Shown here: one piece after another, positions 7,607 through 14,229 of the stretch
How positions within the stretch are numbered: position 1 is the first letter of the stretch
How the letters are laid out: every line of letters begins with the position of its first letter
Assembly: GCA_017852335.1 (NCBI GenBank)
Contig: JAFMLG010000014.1
Location: 1 to 32,871 of the forward strand
Direction: 5' to 3'
DNA: 32,871 nucleotides
Source: Actinomycetota bacterium
GTDB lineage: Bacteria; Actinomycetota; Nitriliruptoria; Nitriliruptorales; Nitriliruptoraceae
Program-made: the position numbers and the translations under genes
Notes under the pieces: generated by a model
Told to the model about the DNA's origin: nothing
The model's input: only the letters and a program-made list of their open reading frames with translations
Databases searched by the model: none

Positions 7607-8391
7607 GCGGCCCCGCGCGGGGCGGCGAGCGGCTGGTCCACGGCCTCCACCCGGTCCGCGAGCTGCTCCGGGCCGGCCGGCGGGTCACCGGGCTCCGCGT
7701 CGCGACGGGCCGCCGCAGCACCCCCGAGCTCGAGGAGCTCGTCGCCCTCGCGGTGGAGGCCGGCGTCCCGGTCGACCGCGTCGAGGGCGAGGAGCTGGAC
7801 GAGGCGGCGCCCGGCGCGGTCCACCAGGGCGTCGTCGCGACCGCGCCCCCGTTCCCGTACGCGACCCCCGAGGACCTGCTCGCCGCCGCCACGCGGTCCG
7901 GCCGTCCGGCGCTGCTGGTCGCGCTCGACGGGGTGACCGACCCCCGCAACGTCGGCTCGATCGCCCGGACGGCCGAGGCCGTCGGCGCCCACGGGCTGAT
8001 CGTCCCCGAGCACCGCAGCGCCGCCGTCACGCCGGCCGTCGAGAAGGCCGCCGCGGGCGCGCTGGCGCACCTCCCGGTCGCCCGCGTCACGAATCTCGTC
8101 CGGACGCTCGAGGCGCTGGGCCGGGCCGGGGTCTGGTCGCTGGGGCTCGACGGCACGTCGCCGACGCCGCTGACCGGTCACCCGCTGGCGGACGGGCCGG
8201 TCGTGCTGGTCGTCGGCGCCGAGGGCCGCGGGCTGACGCGGCTGGTCCGGGAGCGGTGCGACGCGCTGGTCGCGCTGCCGATGCGGGGTCGGGTCGGGTC
8301 GCTGAACGCGTCGGTCGCGGCCGGGGTCGCGCTGTACGCGCTGCTCGCGGCGCGGGACGCCGCCGCGGTCGGGGACGACCGTCCGGAGTAG
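7603..8391 (+). CDS. rlmB: 23S rRNA (guanosine-2'-O-)-methyltransferase RlmB
   Basis: A SpoU/TrmH-family RNA 2'-O-methyltransferase (262 aa), placed in the RlmB group that methylates G2251 of 23S rRNA. The N-terminal RNA-binding domain begins GERLVHGLHPVRELL. The knotted SAM-binding domain has motif 1 ALDGVTDPRNVGSIARTAEAVGA, motif 2 VVGAEGRGLTRLV and motif 3 LPMRGRVGSLNASVAAGVALYALL. The GTG start overlaps the cysS stop by four bases. The cysS-rlmB order is typical of actinobacteria and supports RlmB over other TrmH paralogues, though exact target specificity cannot be proven from sequence. Confidence 0.92.
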   Translation: MSGPARGGERLVHGLHPVRELLRAGRRVTGLRVATGRRSTPELEELVALAVEAGVPVDRVEGEELDEAAPGAVHQGVVATAPPFPYATPEDLLAAATRSGRPALLVALDGVTDPRNVGSIARTAEAVGAHGLIVPEHRSAAVTPAVEKAAAGALAHLPVARVTNLVRTLEALGRAGVWSLGLDGTSPTPLTGHPLADGPVVLVVGAEGRGLTRLVRERCDALVALPMRGRVGSLNASVAAGVALYALLAARDAAAVGDDRPE

Positions 8392-8394
8392 GGT
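8389..8394 (+). promoter_or_regulatory. -10-like hexamer upstream of the FAH-family gene
   Basis: TAGGGT overlaps the rlmB stop codon and fits the TAnnnT pattern. The predicted transcript would begin near 8401 and carry a short hairpin, CGCACC (8403-8408) with GGTGCG (8417-8422), before the ATG at 8438. Confidence 0.33.
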
Positions 8395-8437
8395 CCGGCG
8401 GTCGCACCCCGACGTCGGTGCGGCGGGCGGGGGACCG

Positions 8438-9304
8438 ATGCGGCTCGCGATGCTCCGGCTGGACGGTCGTGAGGTCGCCGCCGTCCGGCACGACCGGGGC
8501 TGGCTCCCGACCGAGCCGGTCGCCGGGATGCCGCCGGGCGGGGACCTCGCCGCGGTGCTGCGGGCCGGACTGGACGACGCGCTGCGCGATCGCATCCGAA
8601 CGGACGCGGGGCAGGCCCCGGACGACGCCTTCGTGGCGGACGGCGAGGCGCGGTTCGCCCCGCCGTTCCGCCACCCGCGCATGGTCCTCGGCATCGGGCT
8701 GAACCACCGGGCGCACGCCGAGGACCTCGGGACGGTCCAGACCGACGGGCCGGCCTCGTTCCTGAAGGCGGACCACACGATCGTCGGGGACGGCGACGCC
8801 ATCGTGCTGCCCGACCCCGCCGTCGCGGCGCGGATCACGTCCGAGGCCGAGCTGGGCCTCGTCATCGGCCGCCGTGCGTGGCGGGTCGACGAGGCCGACG
8901 CGCTCGCGCACGTCGCGGCCGTCTGCTGCGTCCTCGACCAGACCGCCGAGGACGTGCTGCAGTGCGACCCGAGGTTCCTCACCCGCGCGAAGAACCACCC
9001 GACGTTCCTCTCCTTCGGACCCGAGCTCGTGACCCTCGATGAGGTCCTCGGCGCCGACGGGGCGCTCGATCACCTCGTCGTCGAGACCGTCCGGAACGGC
9101 GAGGTCCACCGGGCGGCGCCCGTGGCCGACCTGGCGATGGGGCCGGCCGAGCTGGTCGCGTTCCACAGCCGGGTGATGCCGCTCGAGCCGGGGGACCTGA
9201 TCCTGACGGGCACGCCCGGTGCCGCGGTCGTCTCGGCCGGTGACGTCATGACCTGCCGGATCGCCGGGGTCGGCGATCTGACCAACCCGGTCGCCGCCGG
9301 CTGA
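8438..9304 (+). CDS. Fumarylacetoacetate hydrolase family protein
   Basis: A 288-residue member of the FAH superfamily, metal-dependent enzymes that hydrolyse or decarboxylate diketo acids and related compounds (fumarylpyruvate, acylpyruvates, 2-hydroxyhepta-diene-dioates). The first 75 residues are the variable N-terminal part. The FAH barrel follows, with VLGIGLNHRAHAED around 83-96, Lys110 in SFLKADHT, and metal ligands Glu136 and Glu138 (SEAELGLVIG) and Asp167 (CVLDQTAED). Near the end comes PLEPGDLILTGTPGA. The ATG at 8438 follows a G-rich ribosome-binding stretch 4-11 bases upstream. It is probably its own unit. The exact substrate is unknown and no aromatic-degradation genes are nearby. 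Confidence 0.9.
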   Translation: MRLAMLRLDGREVAAVRHDRGWLPTEPVAGMPPGGDLAAVLRAGLDDALRDRIRTDAGQAPDDAFVADGEARFAPPFRHPRMVLGIGLNHRAHAEDLGTVQTDGPASFLKADHTIVGDGDAIVLPDPAVAARITSEAELGLVIGRRAWRVDEADALAHVAAVCCVLDQTAEDVLQCDPRFLTRAKNHPTFLSFGPELVTLDEVLGADGALDHLVVETVRNGEVHRAAPVADLAMGPAELVAFHSRVMPLEPGDLILTGTPGAAVVSAGDVMTCRIAGVGDLTNPVAAG

Positions 9305-9334
9305 TCCGGTCCCGCGGGGCACCGCGGTCAGAAG

Positions 9335-9568
9335 GTGGCGACGGCCTCCGGTGAGGCCCCCGGGCGTTCCGGCGAGGCCCCGGGTCGGGGTCGTGGTGAG
9401 CCGCAGGACCCGGACCCGGACCCCGAGCCGGAGCCGGAGCCCGAGCCCGAGCCCGAGCCGGACCCCGAGCCCGGCGCGAACGCGGGTGGCGGTCCGCCGA
9501 CGACCCCTCCGGGGCAGGGCGATGCTGCACCGGGGAACGGCAGGGGCAGGGCCCGGGCGCAGGACTGA
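9335..9568 (+). CDS. Possible small Pro-Glu-rich protein (doubtful)
   Basis: An open frame of 77 residues from GTG at 9335, lying in the 314-base gap between the FAH gene and tRNA-Thr. It has a central block of alternating Asp/Glu-Pro dipeptides (residues 25-46) flanked by Gly/Arg-rich and Gly/Pro-rich ends. Third codon positions are mostly G/C, as in real genes here, but the repeat would give the same bias by composition alone. A purine-rich AGAAG touches the start codon, too close for a good ribosome-binding site. It has no signal peptide or membrane segment. It may be a real disordered peptide, the remnant of a cell-wall linker like that in the 10146 gene, or non-coding repeat DNA. Confidence 0.25.
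   Translation: MATASGEAPGRSGEAPGRGRGEPQDPDPDPEPEPEPEPEPEPDPEPGANAGGGPPTTPPGQGDAAPGNGRGRARAQD
9407..9472 (+). repeat. (GAS CCS)n hexamer repeat, copy 1
   Basis: Eleven tandem units of GAC/GAG followed by CCG/CCC. Part of it (9431-9459) is identical over 29 bases to 10401-10429 in the LytR_C gene, making a direct repeat that flanks tRNA-Thr and the DUF3263 gene. Confidence 0.85.
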
Positions 9569-9618
9569 CCGCGGGGCCGGCCCGGCCGGAGGCTCCGCAG
9601 CTCGGCCGTCGCACCCGG

Positions 9619-9691
9619 AGCCGGGGGCGGGAATCGAACCCGCGACCATCCGCTTACAAGGCGGGCGCTCTGCCGACTGAGCTACCCCGGC
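9619..9691 (-). tRNA. tRNA-Thr, anticodon UGU
   Basis: A complete 73-base tRNA on the minus strand. The acceptor arms GCCGGGG and CCCCGGC pair perfectly, the D arm is GCTC...GAGC, the anticodon loop is CTTGTAA with UGU at 9658-9656, and the T arm is GCGGG-TTCGATT-CCCGC. The discriminator base is U and CCA is not encoded. The first anticodon-stem pair (27-43) is C-A, a mismatch; the other four pairs are sound. A -10-like hexamer lies 10-11 bases upstream of its 5' end. Confidence 0.95.
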
Positions 9692-9701
9692 GGGTCCGGG
9701 C

Positions 9702-9707
9702 ACGCTA
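9702..9707 (-). promoter_or_regulatory. -10-like hexamer for tRNA-Thr
   Basis: TAGCGT on the minus strand, separated from the tRNA 5' end (9691) by 10 bases, so transcription would start only a few bases before the mature tRNA. The hexamer is the same as in the divergent promoters at 11703 and 24452. Confidence 0.5.
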
Positions 9708-9764
9708 TCCGGGGGCGTCCGGGGCCCGTCGGGAGGCCCCGCGGGGCGAGTCCCACGGATGGAG

Positions 9765-9793
9765 TTGCACGGGTGTCGTTCGCGCGCCATGAT
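9765..9793 (+). promoter_or_regulatory. Sigma70-like promoter for the DUF3263-LytR_C pair
   Basis: TTGCAC (9765-9770), 17 bases, then CATGAT (9788-9793): a good -35 with correct spacing and a fair -10. This is the only site in the window with a recognisable -35. Predicted transcription starts near 9800, about 40 bases before the GTG at 9841, with GGAGG shortly before that start codon. Confidence 0.5.
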
Positions 9794-9840
9794 GGGGGCC
9801 CGTCGGCGGCCCCCGGCCGCCCCGACCGCCCGGAGGCGCC

Positions 9841-10143
9841 GTGACCGCGCTGGCCGTCCCGACCGAGACCGCCGCCACCGCCGAGCCCGGCGACCTCGAC
9901 GCACGCTCCCGCGCGATCCTCGACCTCGAGCGCGGGTGGTGGCGGGTCGCCGGCGCGAAGGAGGACGCGATCCGCGAGCGGCTCGACCTCTCGCCGTCGC
10001 GGTACTACGAGCTGCTCGGCGCGCTCCTCGACGACGAGGCCGCGCTGGCCCACGACCCGATGCTGGTCCGGCGGCTCCGCCGTCTCCGGGCCGCGCGGCA
10101 GCGCTCGCGCGCCCAGCGCCGCACGGTCGCCGCGGCGGGCTGA
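9841..10143 (+). CDS. DUF3263 protein
   Basis: A 100-residue actinobacterial protein of the DUF3263 family. The diagnostic core is present: ILDLERGWWRVAGAKEDAIRERLDLSPSRYYELLGALLDDEAALAHDPMLVRRLRRLR, with paired Trp, paired Tyr and a basic C-terminal helix. The SPSRYYELL segment looks like a helix-turn-helix, so DNA binding is a fair but unproven idea. GTG at 9841 follows GGAGG at about 6 bases. The next gene starts 2 bases after its stop and encodes a LytR_C protein. From memory the same pair occurs in mycobacteria as Rv0430 and Rv0431 (virR), the latter linked to envelope and vesicle control. Confidence 0.9.
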   Translation: MTALAVPTETAATAEPGDLDARSRAILDLERGWWRVAGAKEDAIRERLDLSPSRYYELLGALLDDEAALAHDPMLVRRLRRLRAARQRSRAQRRTVAAAG

Positions 10144-10145
10144 CC

Positions 10146-10739
10146 ATGGCCGGCCGCGCGGATGACGACGCGGCGGTGCGCTCCCCGTTCCGTCCCGCGA
10201 TGCTCCGCGTCGTCGGGATCGCGGTGGCGTTCCTCGTCGTGACCGCCAGCCTGTTCGCCGGCGTCGGGGCGTGGCGCGGTGATGACGCGGCCACCGCCGA
10301 GCCCGCACCGGTCGAGGAGCCGTCGGACGACGGGGACGTCGCGCCGGCCCCCGCGCCCGAGCCGGCCGCCGACGAGGCCCCCGAACCGGAGCCGGTACCC
10401 GAGCCGGAGCCCGAGCCCGAGCCCGAGCCCGAGCCGGAACCGGTCGGCCCGGACCCGGCCGACGTGACGGTCCAGCTGCTCGACGCCGAGCTCGACGACG
10501 GCGGTGCCGCGCTCGGCCGTGCCGCCGACGCGCTCGACGCCTTCGACGTCGTCGCGCGCAACCGCGTCGCCGAGTCCCGCGCCGACGCGTACGCCGCGAC
10601 GACCGTCCTCTACACGCCGGGGTTCGAGGCCGAGGGTCGGCTGGTCGCCGCGACGCTCGGTGCGACCGAGGTCCGGGCGGTCACGCCCGAGAACCGGCTC
10701 TCCGACGCGGTCATGGTCCACGTCGTCGTGAAGGGCTGA
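10146..10739 (+). CDS. Membrane-anchored LytR C-terminal domain protein (VirR-like)
   Basis: A 197-residue envelope protein. A basic N-terminus precedes one membrane helix (about residues 20-41). A Pro-Glu-rich, wall-spanning linker follows (about 50-105, with a near-perfect Glu-Pro run at 80-99). The LytR_C domain occupies about 107-197 (VTVQLLDAEL...AATVLYTPGFEAEGRLVAATLG...VMVHVVVKG). LytR_C domains in actinobacteria act outside the membrane; mycobacterial VirR is a comparable protein. It is coupled to DUF3263 with a 2-base gap. It converges on the exchanger gene with 3 bases between the stops, leaving no room for a separate terminator. Role inferred: cell envelope maintenance. Confidence 0.85.
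   Translation: MAGRADDDAAVRSPFRPAMLRVVGIAVAFLVVTASLFAGVGAWRGDDAATAEPAPVEEPSDDGDVAPAPAPEPAADEAPEPEPVPEPEPEPEPEPEPEPVGPDPADVTVQLLDAELDDGGAALGRAADALDAFDVVARNRVAESRADAYAATTVLYTPGFEAEGRLVAATLGATEVRAVTPENRLSDAVMVHVVVKG
10383..10442 (+). repeat. (GAG CCS)n hexamer repeat, copy 2
   Basis: Ten near-identical hexamers coding Glu-Pro in the wall linker of the LytR_C protein. A 29-base stretch (10401-10429) is identical to 9431-9459 upstream of the tRNA. Confidence 0.88.
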
Positions 10740-10742
10740 CCC

Positions 10743-11696
10743 TCAGCCGGCCAGCGACGGCAGCGACGCGGTGAACGCCGCGTACGCCATCAGCAGCACG
10801 GCGCCCTCGAGCCGACCGACGCGGCGGCGGAGCACCAGCAGCAGGCTGACCGCGACCGCGACGCCGAGCATGACCAGCGTCGAGCCGGCCAGGGACGGTC
10901 CGACCACCAGGCCCTGTGCGGCCCCGGCGGCCGCGACGACGCCGCCCACGGCCGCCGCGTTGAACACGTTGCTCCCGAGCAGGTTCCCGACGAGCAGGCC
11001 GGCCTCACCACGACGCGCCGACTGCGCCGCGGTCGCGAGCTCGGGCAGCGACGTCCCGATCGCGATGATCGTCAGGCCGACGATGCCCTCGTCGAGCCCG
11101 GCCCGGGCCGCCAGATCGGTCGCCCCCAGGACCATCGCCTGCGCCGCGGCCAGCGTCCCGGCCAGTCCCAGCAGGGTCCGCACCGCCTCGCGGCCACCCC
11201 TGACGCGCTCCTTGCTCAGCTCCTCGATGGCCGGATCGATCCGGACGGTCCCGAAGCGCGAGAGCACGATGACGAGCGTCAGCACCGCGACCAGGAGCAG
11301 GCCGAGGAGCACCGCCTCCACCGCGAGCAGCCGCCCCTGGAGCACCCACGCGAACGCGGCGACGGAGGCCAGCGACAGCGGCACCTCGCGCCGGACGATG
11401 TCCGGCTCGATGGCGAGCGGCGCGACGACCGCGGCGGCGCCGAGCACCAGGAGCAGGTTCGCGATGTTCGACCCGATGATGTTGCCGGTCCCGAGGTCGA
11501 TCGCACCCTGAGCCGCCGCCAGGCCAGAGACGAGCAGCTCGGGGGCGCTGGTCCCGAAGCCGACGATGACGACGCCGACGACGACGGGGGCGAGGCGCAG
11601 CTCGACGGCCAGCCGGGCCGAGCCGAGCACGAACTGGTCCGACGCGCGCACGAGCACGACGAGACCGAGCGCGAGGAGCAGGACCGAGGGGAGCAT
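10743..11696 (-). CDS. Sodium/calcium exchanger family (CaCA) membrane protein
   Basis: A 317-residue integral membrane antiporter of the Ca2+/cation antiporter family, YrbG-like. The two inverted alpha repeats are clear: GFGTSAPELLVSG (ion-binding Glu53) with GNIIGSNIANLLLVLG, and AIGTSLPELATA (Glu219) with GNLLGSNVFNAAAV. About ten hydrophobic segments are expected, with a charged cytoplasmic loop near 150-172 (RIDPAIEELSKERVRGGRE). Family members swap Na+ (or H+) for Ca2+ across the membrane; the ions here are inferred. The ATG at 11696 lies 6 bases after a -10-like TAGCGT, so the mRNA is probably leaderless. It is divergent from the FKBP gene. Confidence 0.92.
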   Translation of the reverse strand: MLPSVLLLALGLVVLVRASDQFVLGSARLAVELRLAPVVVGVVIVGFGTSAPELLVSGLAAAQGAIDLGTGNIIGSNIANLLLVLGAAAVVAPLAIEPDIVRREVPLSLASVAAFAWVLQGRLLAVEAVLLGLLLVAVLTLVIVLSRFGTVRIDPAIEELSKERVRGGREAVRTLLGLAGTLAAAQAMVLGATDLAARAGLDEGIVGLTIIAIGTSLPELATAAQSARRGEAGLLVGNLLGSNVFNAAAVGGVVAAAGAAQGLVVGPSLAGSTLVMLGVAVAVSLLLVLRRRVGRLEGAVLLMAYAAFTASLPSLAG

Positions 11697-11702
11697 GCCC
11701 GG

Positions 11703-11712
11703 ACGCTAGCCT
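11703..11712. promoter_or_regulatory. Overlapping divergent -10 elements (exchanger / FKBP)
   Basis: ACGCTAGCCT reads TAGCGT on the minus strand (11708-11703, 6 bases before the exchanger ATG) and TAGCCT on the plus strand (11707-11712, 17 bases before the FKBP ATG). The shared core GCTAGC is palindromic, so one site could drive both directions. On the plus strand the transcript would start almost at the GGAGG at 11720. Confidence 0.5.
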
Positions 11713-11729
11713 CTGGCTCGGAGGCGTCC

Positions 11730-12296
11730 ATGTCCGTTCCCGCCCGCCGGGGCCACCGTCCCGCCCGTGTCGCGCGCCGCGGACGCCGCGCCGCCGCCCT
11801 CGCCCTGGCCGTCGCCGCCGCGGTGCTCGTCGGGTGCGCGGACGACACCCGACCGACACCGGAGCCGGCCGTGGAGGACGCGGCCCGACCCGAGACCGGA
11901 GCCACCGTGGACGCGCCCGACGCCACCGAGATCCTCACCCTCGCGCGGGCGGACCGGACCGACCCGCCGGCGGCGCTCGAGGTCCTCGACCTGACGGTCG
12001 GGGAGGGGGCGGAGGCGACGGCCGGGACCCGCGTCGTCGTCCAGTACCTCGGCGTGCGGTGGAGCGACGGCGGCGTGTTCGACGCGTCGTGGTCGCGCGG
12101 CGAGCCGTTCGCGTTCGACCTCGGCGCCGGGCTGGTCATCGCCGGCTGGGAGCAGGGCGTCGCCGGCATGCGCGTCGGCGGGCGCCGCGTCCTCGTCATC
12201 CCACCGCAGCTGGCGTACGGCGACCGTGGTGCGGGCAGCGTCATCGGACCGGGCGAGACGCTCGTGTTCGCCGTCGACCTCGTCGAGGTCGGGTGA
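11730..12296 (+). CDS. FKBP-type peptidyl-prolyl isomerase lipoprotein
   Basis: A 188-residue secreted lipoprotein. It has a twin-Arg-rich basic N-terminus, a hydrophobic stretch and the lipobox AVLVGC (Cys36). An acidic/Thr linker follows (40-85) and then one FKBP domain (about 85-188). Signature segments are VVVQYLGVRWSDGGVFDASWSRGEPFAFDLG, VIAGWEQGVAGMRVGGRRVLVIPPQLAYG and the end GPGETLVFAVDLVEV. It should help fold exported proteins outside the membrane. ATG at 11730 is preceded by GGAGG. The stop overlaps the next gene (GTGA), so it leads an operon with an unknown protein and a nitrobindin-like protein. Confidence 0.94.
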   Translation: MSVPARRGHRPARVARRGRRAAALALAVAAAVLVGCADDTRPTPEPAVEDAARPETGATVDAPDATEILTLARADRTDPPAALEVLDLTVGEGAEATAGTRVVVQYLGVRWSDGGVFDASWSRGEPFAFDLGAGLVIAGWEQGVAGMRVGGRRVLVIPPQLAYGDRGAGSVIGPGETLVFAVDLVEVG

Positions 12297-13378
12297 CGCC
12301 GGACGCGGACCTCCGCGATCTCCTCGCCCTCGGCGACCTGGACGGGCTGGTCCGCGAGGTGGATCGTCGCGCCGGTCGCGGCGACTGGGACGGGCTCGTC
12401 GCCCTGCGGGACGCCTGCCTCGCCGCGACCGAGGAGACGGGTCGGCAGCTGTGGGGGCCGGCCCGGTACGCCGGGTACCGGATCGCGCTCGAGGGGCCGG
12501 CCGCGCTGGCGGCGGCGATGCCCGAGCCGGGCGTCGCGCGCCACGGGCTCGGCCCGCTGACCGAGGTCGTCGCGCAGGACCACCCGTTCACCGCGCTGGC
12601 CGACCACCTCGACGCCGCCGTGCGGCCGGTCGTCGCTCAGGAACGGGTGCTGCGCGGCGAGGACCTCCGGGCCGACCCGCGCGCCGCGCAGCCGGATCCC
12701 GAGGCCCCGCCGCTGCGCCTCCAGCCCTTCGAGCCCGTGTACGCGCTGCCGACCTACCGCCCGGCCGAGCGGCTCGACGGCGCGCCGGCCCCCGCCGGCG
12801 TCGACCCGCTCCCGCTCCCCGCCACCGGCGACCGTCCCGCGCCGGGGGCGGCGGGCCCCGCCCCGGCCCGCGCGACCGCCCTGGCCGCGGCCCTCCGCGA
12901 CGTCGTCGCCGTCTGGGAGGCCGCCTCCGACGCGCGGGTCGCGACGGCCGCCCGCGCCGAGGGCTCGGCCGTCGCCGCGGCGCTGGCCGCCGCACCCGAC
13001 CTCGACGCGGTCCGGACCCTCGACGTCCCGGGTCTGCTCGCGACGTTGGCGTTCGCCGGGGCGTCGGGCGGGACGCACGGCCCCCGGCGGGGCGGCGCGG
13101 CCGGTCGGGCCGCCGCGTGGTGGGTCGCCCGCGTCGCCGCCGGCCTCGACGCGGCGGGTCCGGTCGACCCCGACGAGCTGGAGTTCCGGCTCGAGGACCT
13201 CGAGCTGGTCGCGTTCACGACGCCGGGGCCGGCCGCCTGGCGTCTCCAGGTCGCCATCGGGGACCCGGCCGCGGGTCTCGCGGCCGCCGTGTCGGCGGTC
13301 GACGCGCCGGCGCGGCACCCTGTGGGGGAGGACGCGCCGGAGGACGACGCGTCGACGCGCCCCGGAGCCGCCCCGTGA
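12293..13378 (+). CDS. Protein of unknown function between FKBP and nitrobindin-like genes
   Basis: A 361-residue protein I do not recognise. The N-terminal half (1-130) looks helical and ordered: LRDLLALGDLDGLVREVDRRAGRGDWDGLVALRDACLAATEETGRQLWGPARYAGYRIALEG. A proline-rich middle follows (about 130-195). The C-terminal half contains AWWVARVAAGLD and ELEFRLEDLELVAFTTPGPAAWRLQVAIGDPAAGLAAAVSA. The disordered tail is acidic. It has no signal peptide, membrane helix or obvious catalytic motif. It is translationally coupled on both sides by GTGA overlaps, which argues strongly that it is a real gene. A cytoplasmic role tied to its neighbours is possible; no function is assigned. Confidence 0.82.
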   Translation: MTPDADLRDLLALGDLDGLVREVDRRAGRGDWDGLVALRDACLAATEETGRQLWGPARYAGYRIALEGPAALAAAMPEPGVARHGLGPLTEVVAQDHPFTALADHLDAAVRPVVAQERVLRGEDLRADPRAAQPDPEAPPLRLQPFEPVYALPTYRPAERLDGAPAPAGVDPLPLPATGDRPAPGAAGPAPARATALAAALRDVVAVWEAASDARVATAARAEGSAVAAALAAAPDLDAVRTLDVPGLLATLAFAGASGGTHGPRRGGAAGRAAAWWVARVAAGLDAAGPVDPDELEFRLEDLELVAFTTPGPAAWRLQVAIGDPAAGLAAAVSAVDAPARHPVGEDAPEDDASTRPGAAP

Positions 13379-13866
13379 CCGAGGTCCACCCCGCGCTCGG
13401 CCCCCTCGCGGGGCTGGTCGGGACGTGGCGCGGGGAGGGCGAGGGCGCCTACCCGACGATCGCGTCGTTCGCGTACACCGAGATGGTCGTGTTCGGCGCC
13501 TCCGGTCGCCCGTTCCTCGCGTACGCGCAGCGGACGTGGCGCGCCGGGACCGAGGCGCCGCTCCACGCCGAGACGGGATGGCTCCGCGGACCGGCCGACG
13601 GTCGGGCCGAGCTGGTCGTCGCGCAGCCGACGGGGCTGGCCGAGGCGTCGGTGCTGACCGTCGGCGACCGGGACGGCGCGGTGGTGCTCGACGGGGCCCG
13701 GACGCCGCTGCTGCGCAGCCCCGGCGCGCGTCCCGTCGTCGACGTCCGCCGCCGGTTCGTGCTGGACGGCGACGAGCTGCGCTACGACCTCTGGATGACC
13801 TGGGCCGGCCACGAGGACACGCACCACCTGCGGGCGGTGCTGCGCCGGACCGTCCCGGCCGCCTGA
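13375..13866 (+). CDS. Nitrobindin-like heme-binding beta-barrel protein (DUF1794/THAP4-like)
   Basis: A 163-residue member of the nitrobindin family, small beta-barrel proteins that bind heme b and react with NO or peroxynitrite. The N-terminal signature is LVGTWRGEGEGAYPTIASFAYTE, with Gly16-x-Trp18-x-Gly20-x-Gly22. Barrel strands follow: GRPFLAYAQRTW, LHAETGWLR and AELVVAQPTGLAE. The C-terminal AGHEDTHHLRAVLRR supplies the likely heme-binding His (150 or 151). GTG at 13375 overlaps the preceding stop. The rhodanese gene follows 47 bases later. A role in NO or oxidative stress is inferred from the family. Confidence 0.9.
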   Translation: MTEVHPALGPLAGLVGTWRGEGEGAYPTIASFAYTEMVVFGASGRPFLAYAQRTWRAGTEAPLHAETGWLRGPADGRAELVVAQPTGLAEASVLTVGDRDGAVVLDGARTPLLRSPGARPVVDVRRRFVLDGDELRYDLWMTWAGHEDTHHLRAVLRRTVPAA

Positions 13867-13913
13867 CCGCACGACCACCGCGCCGACGTCGGCGCGCCCC
13901 CACGGAGGACGAG

Positions 13914-14228
13914 ATGGACGCGAACGAGGCGGTCCGCCGCGACGACCTGTTCCTGCTGGACGTGCGCGAGCACGACGAGTGGCGGGCCGGCCGCGTCACC
14001 GGTGCGCACCACATCCCCCTGCGCGAGCTCGGCGCCCGACAGGCCGAGATCCCGACGGACCGACCGGTCCTCTGCGTCTGCCGCTCGGGCAGCCGCAGCG
14101 GCATGGTCGTCCGAGCGCTCCGCGACGCCGGGTACGACGCGCACAACCTCGACGGCGGGCTGCAGGCCTGGGTCGCCGACGGCCACGACCTGGTCGACGA
14201 GGACGGCGGGACGGGCGAGGTGATCTGA
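13914..14228 (+). CDS. Single-domain rhodanese (sulfurtransferase)
   Basis: A 104-residue rhodanese-like protein. The fold begins FLLDVREHDEWRAGRVTGAHHIPLREL. The active-site loop is CRSGSRSG with the sulfur-carrying Cys56, and the end reads GYDAHNLDGGLQAWVADG. The six-residue loop CRSGSR fits sulfur transfer (thiosulfate or persulfide). ATG at 13914 has GGAGG about 5-9 bases upstream; the frame is open earlier but there is no homology there. The Cu-ATPase GTG comes one base after its stop. Rhodaneses next to copper exporters may help with sulfur or copper stress, but that link is inference. Confidence 0.92.
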   Translation: MDANEAVRRDDLFLLDVREHDEWRAGRVTGAHHIPLRELGARQAEIPTDRPVLCVCRSGSRSGMVVRALRDAGYDAHNLDGGLQAWVADGHDLVDEDGGTGEVI

Positions 14229-14229
14229 G

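Noticed and set aside
9246-9614. Minus-strand open frame over the Pro-Glu repeat
   Set aside because: It overlaps the FAH gene, is Arg/Ala/Pro low complexity, and has no start signal.
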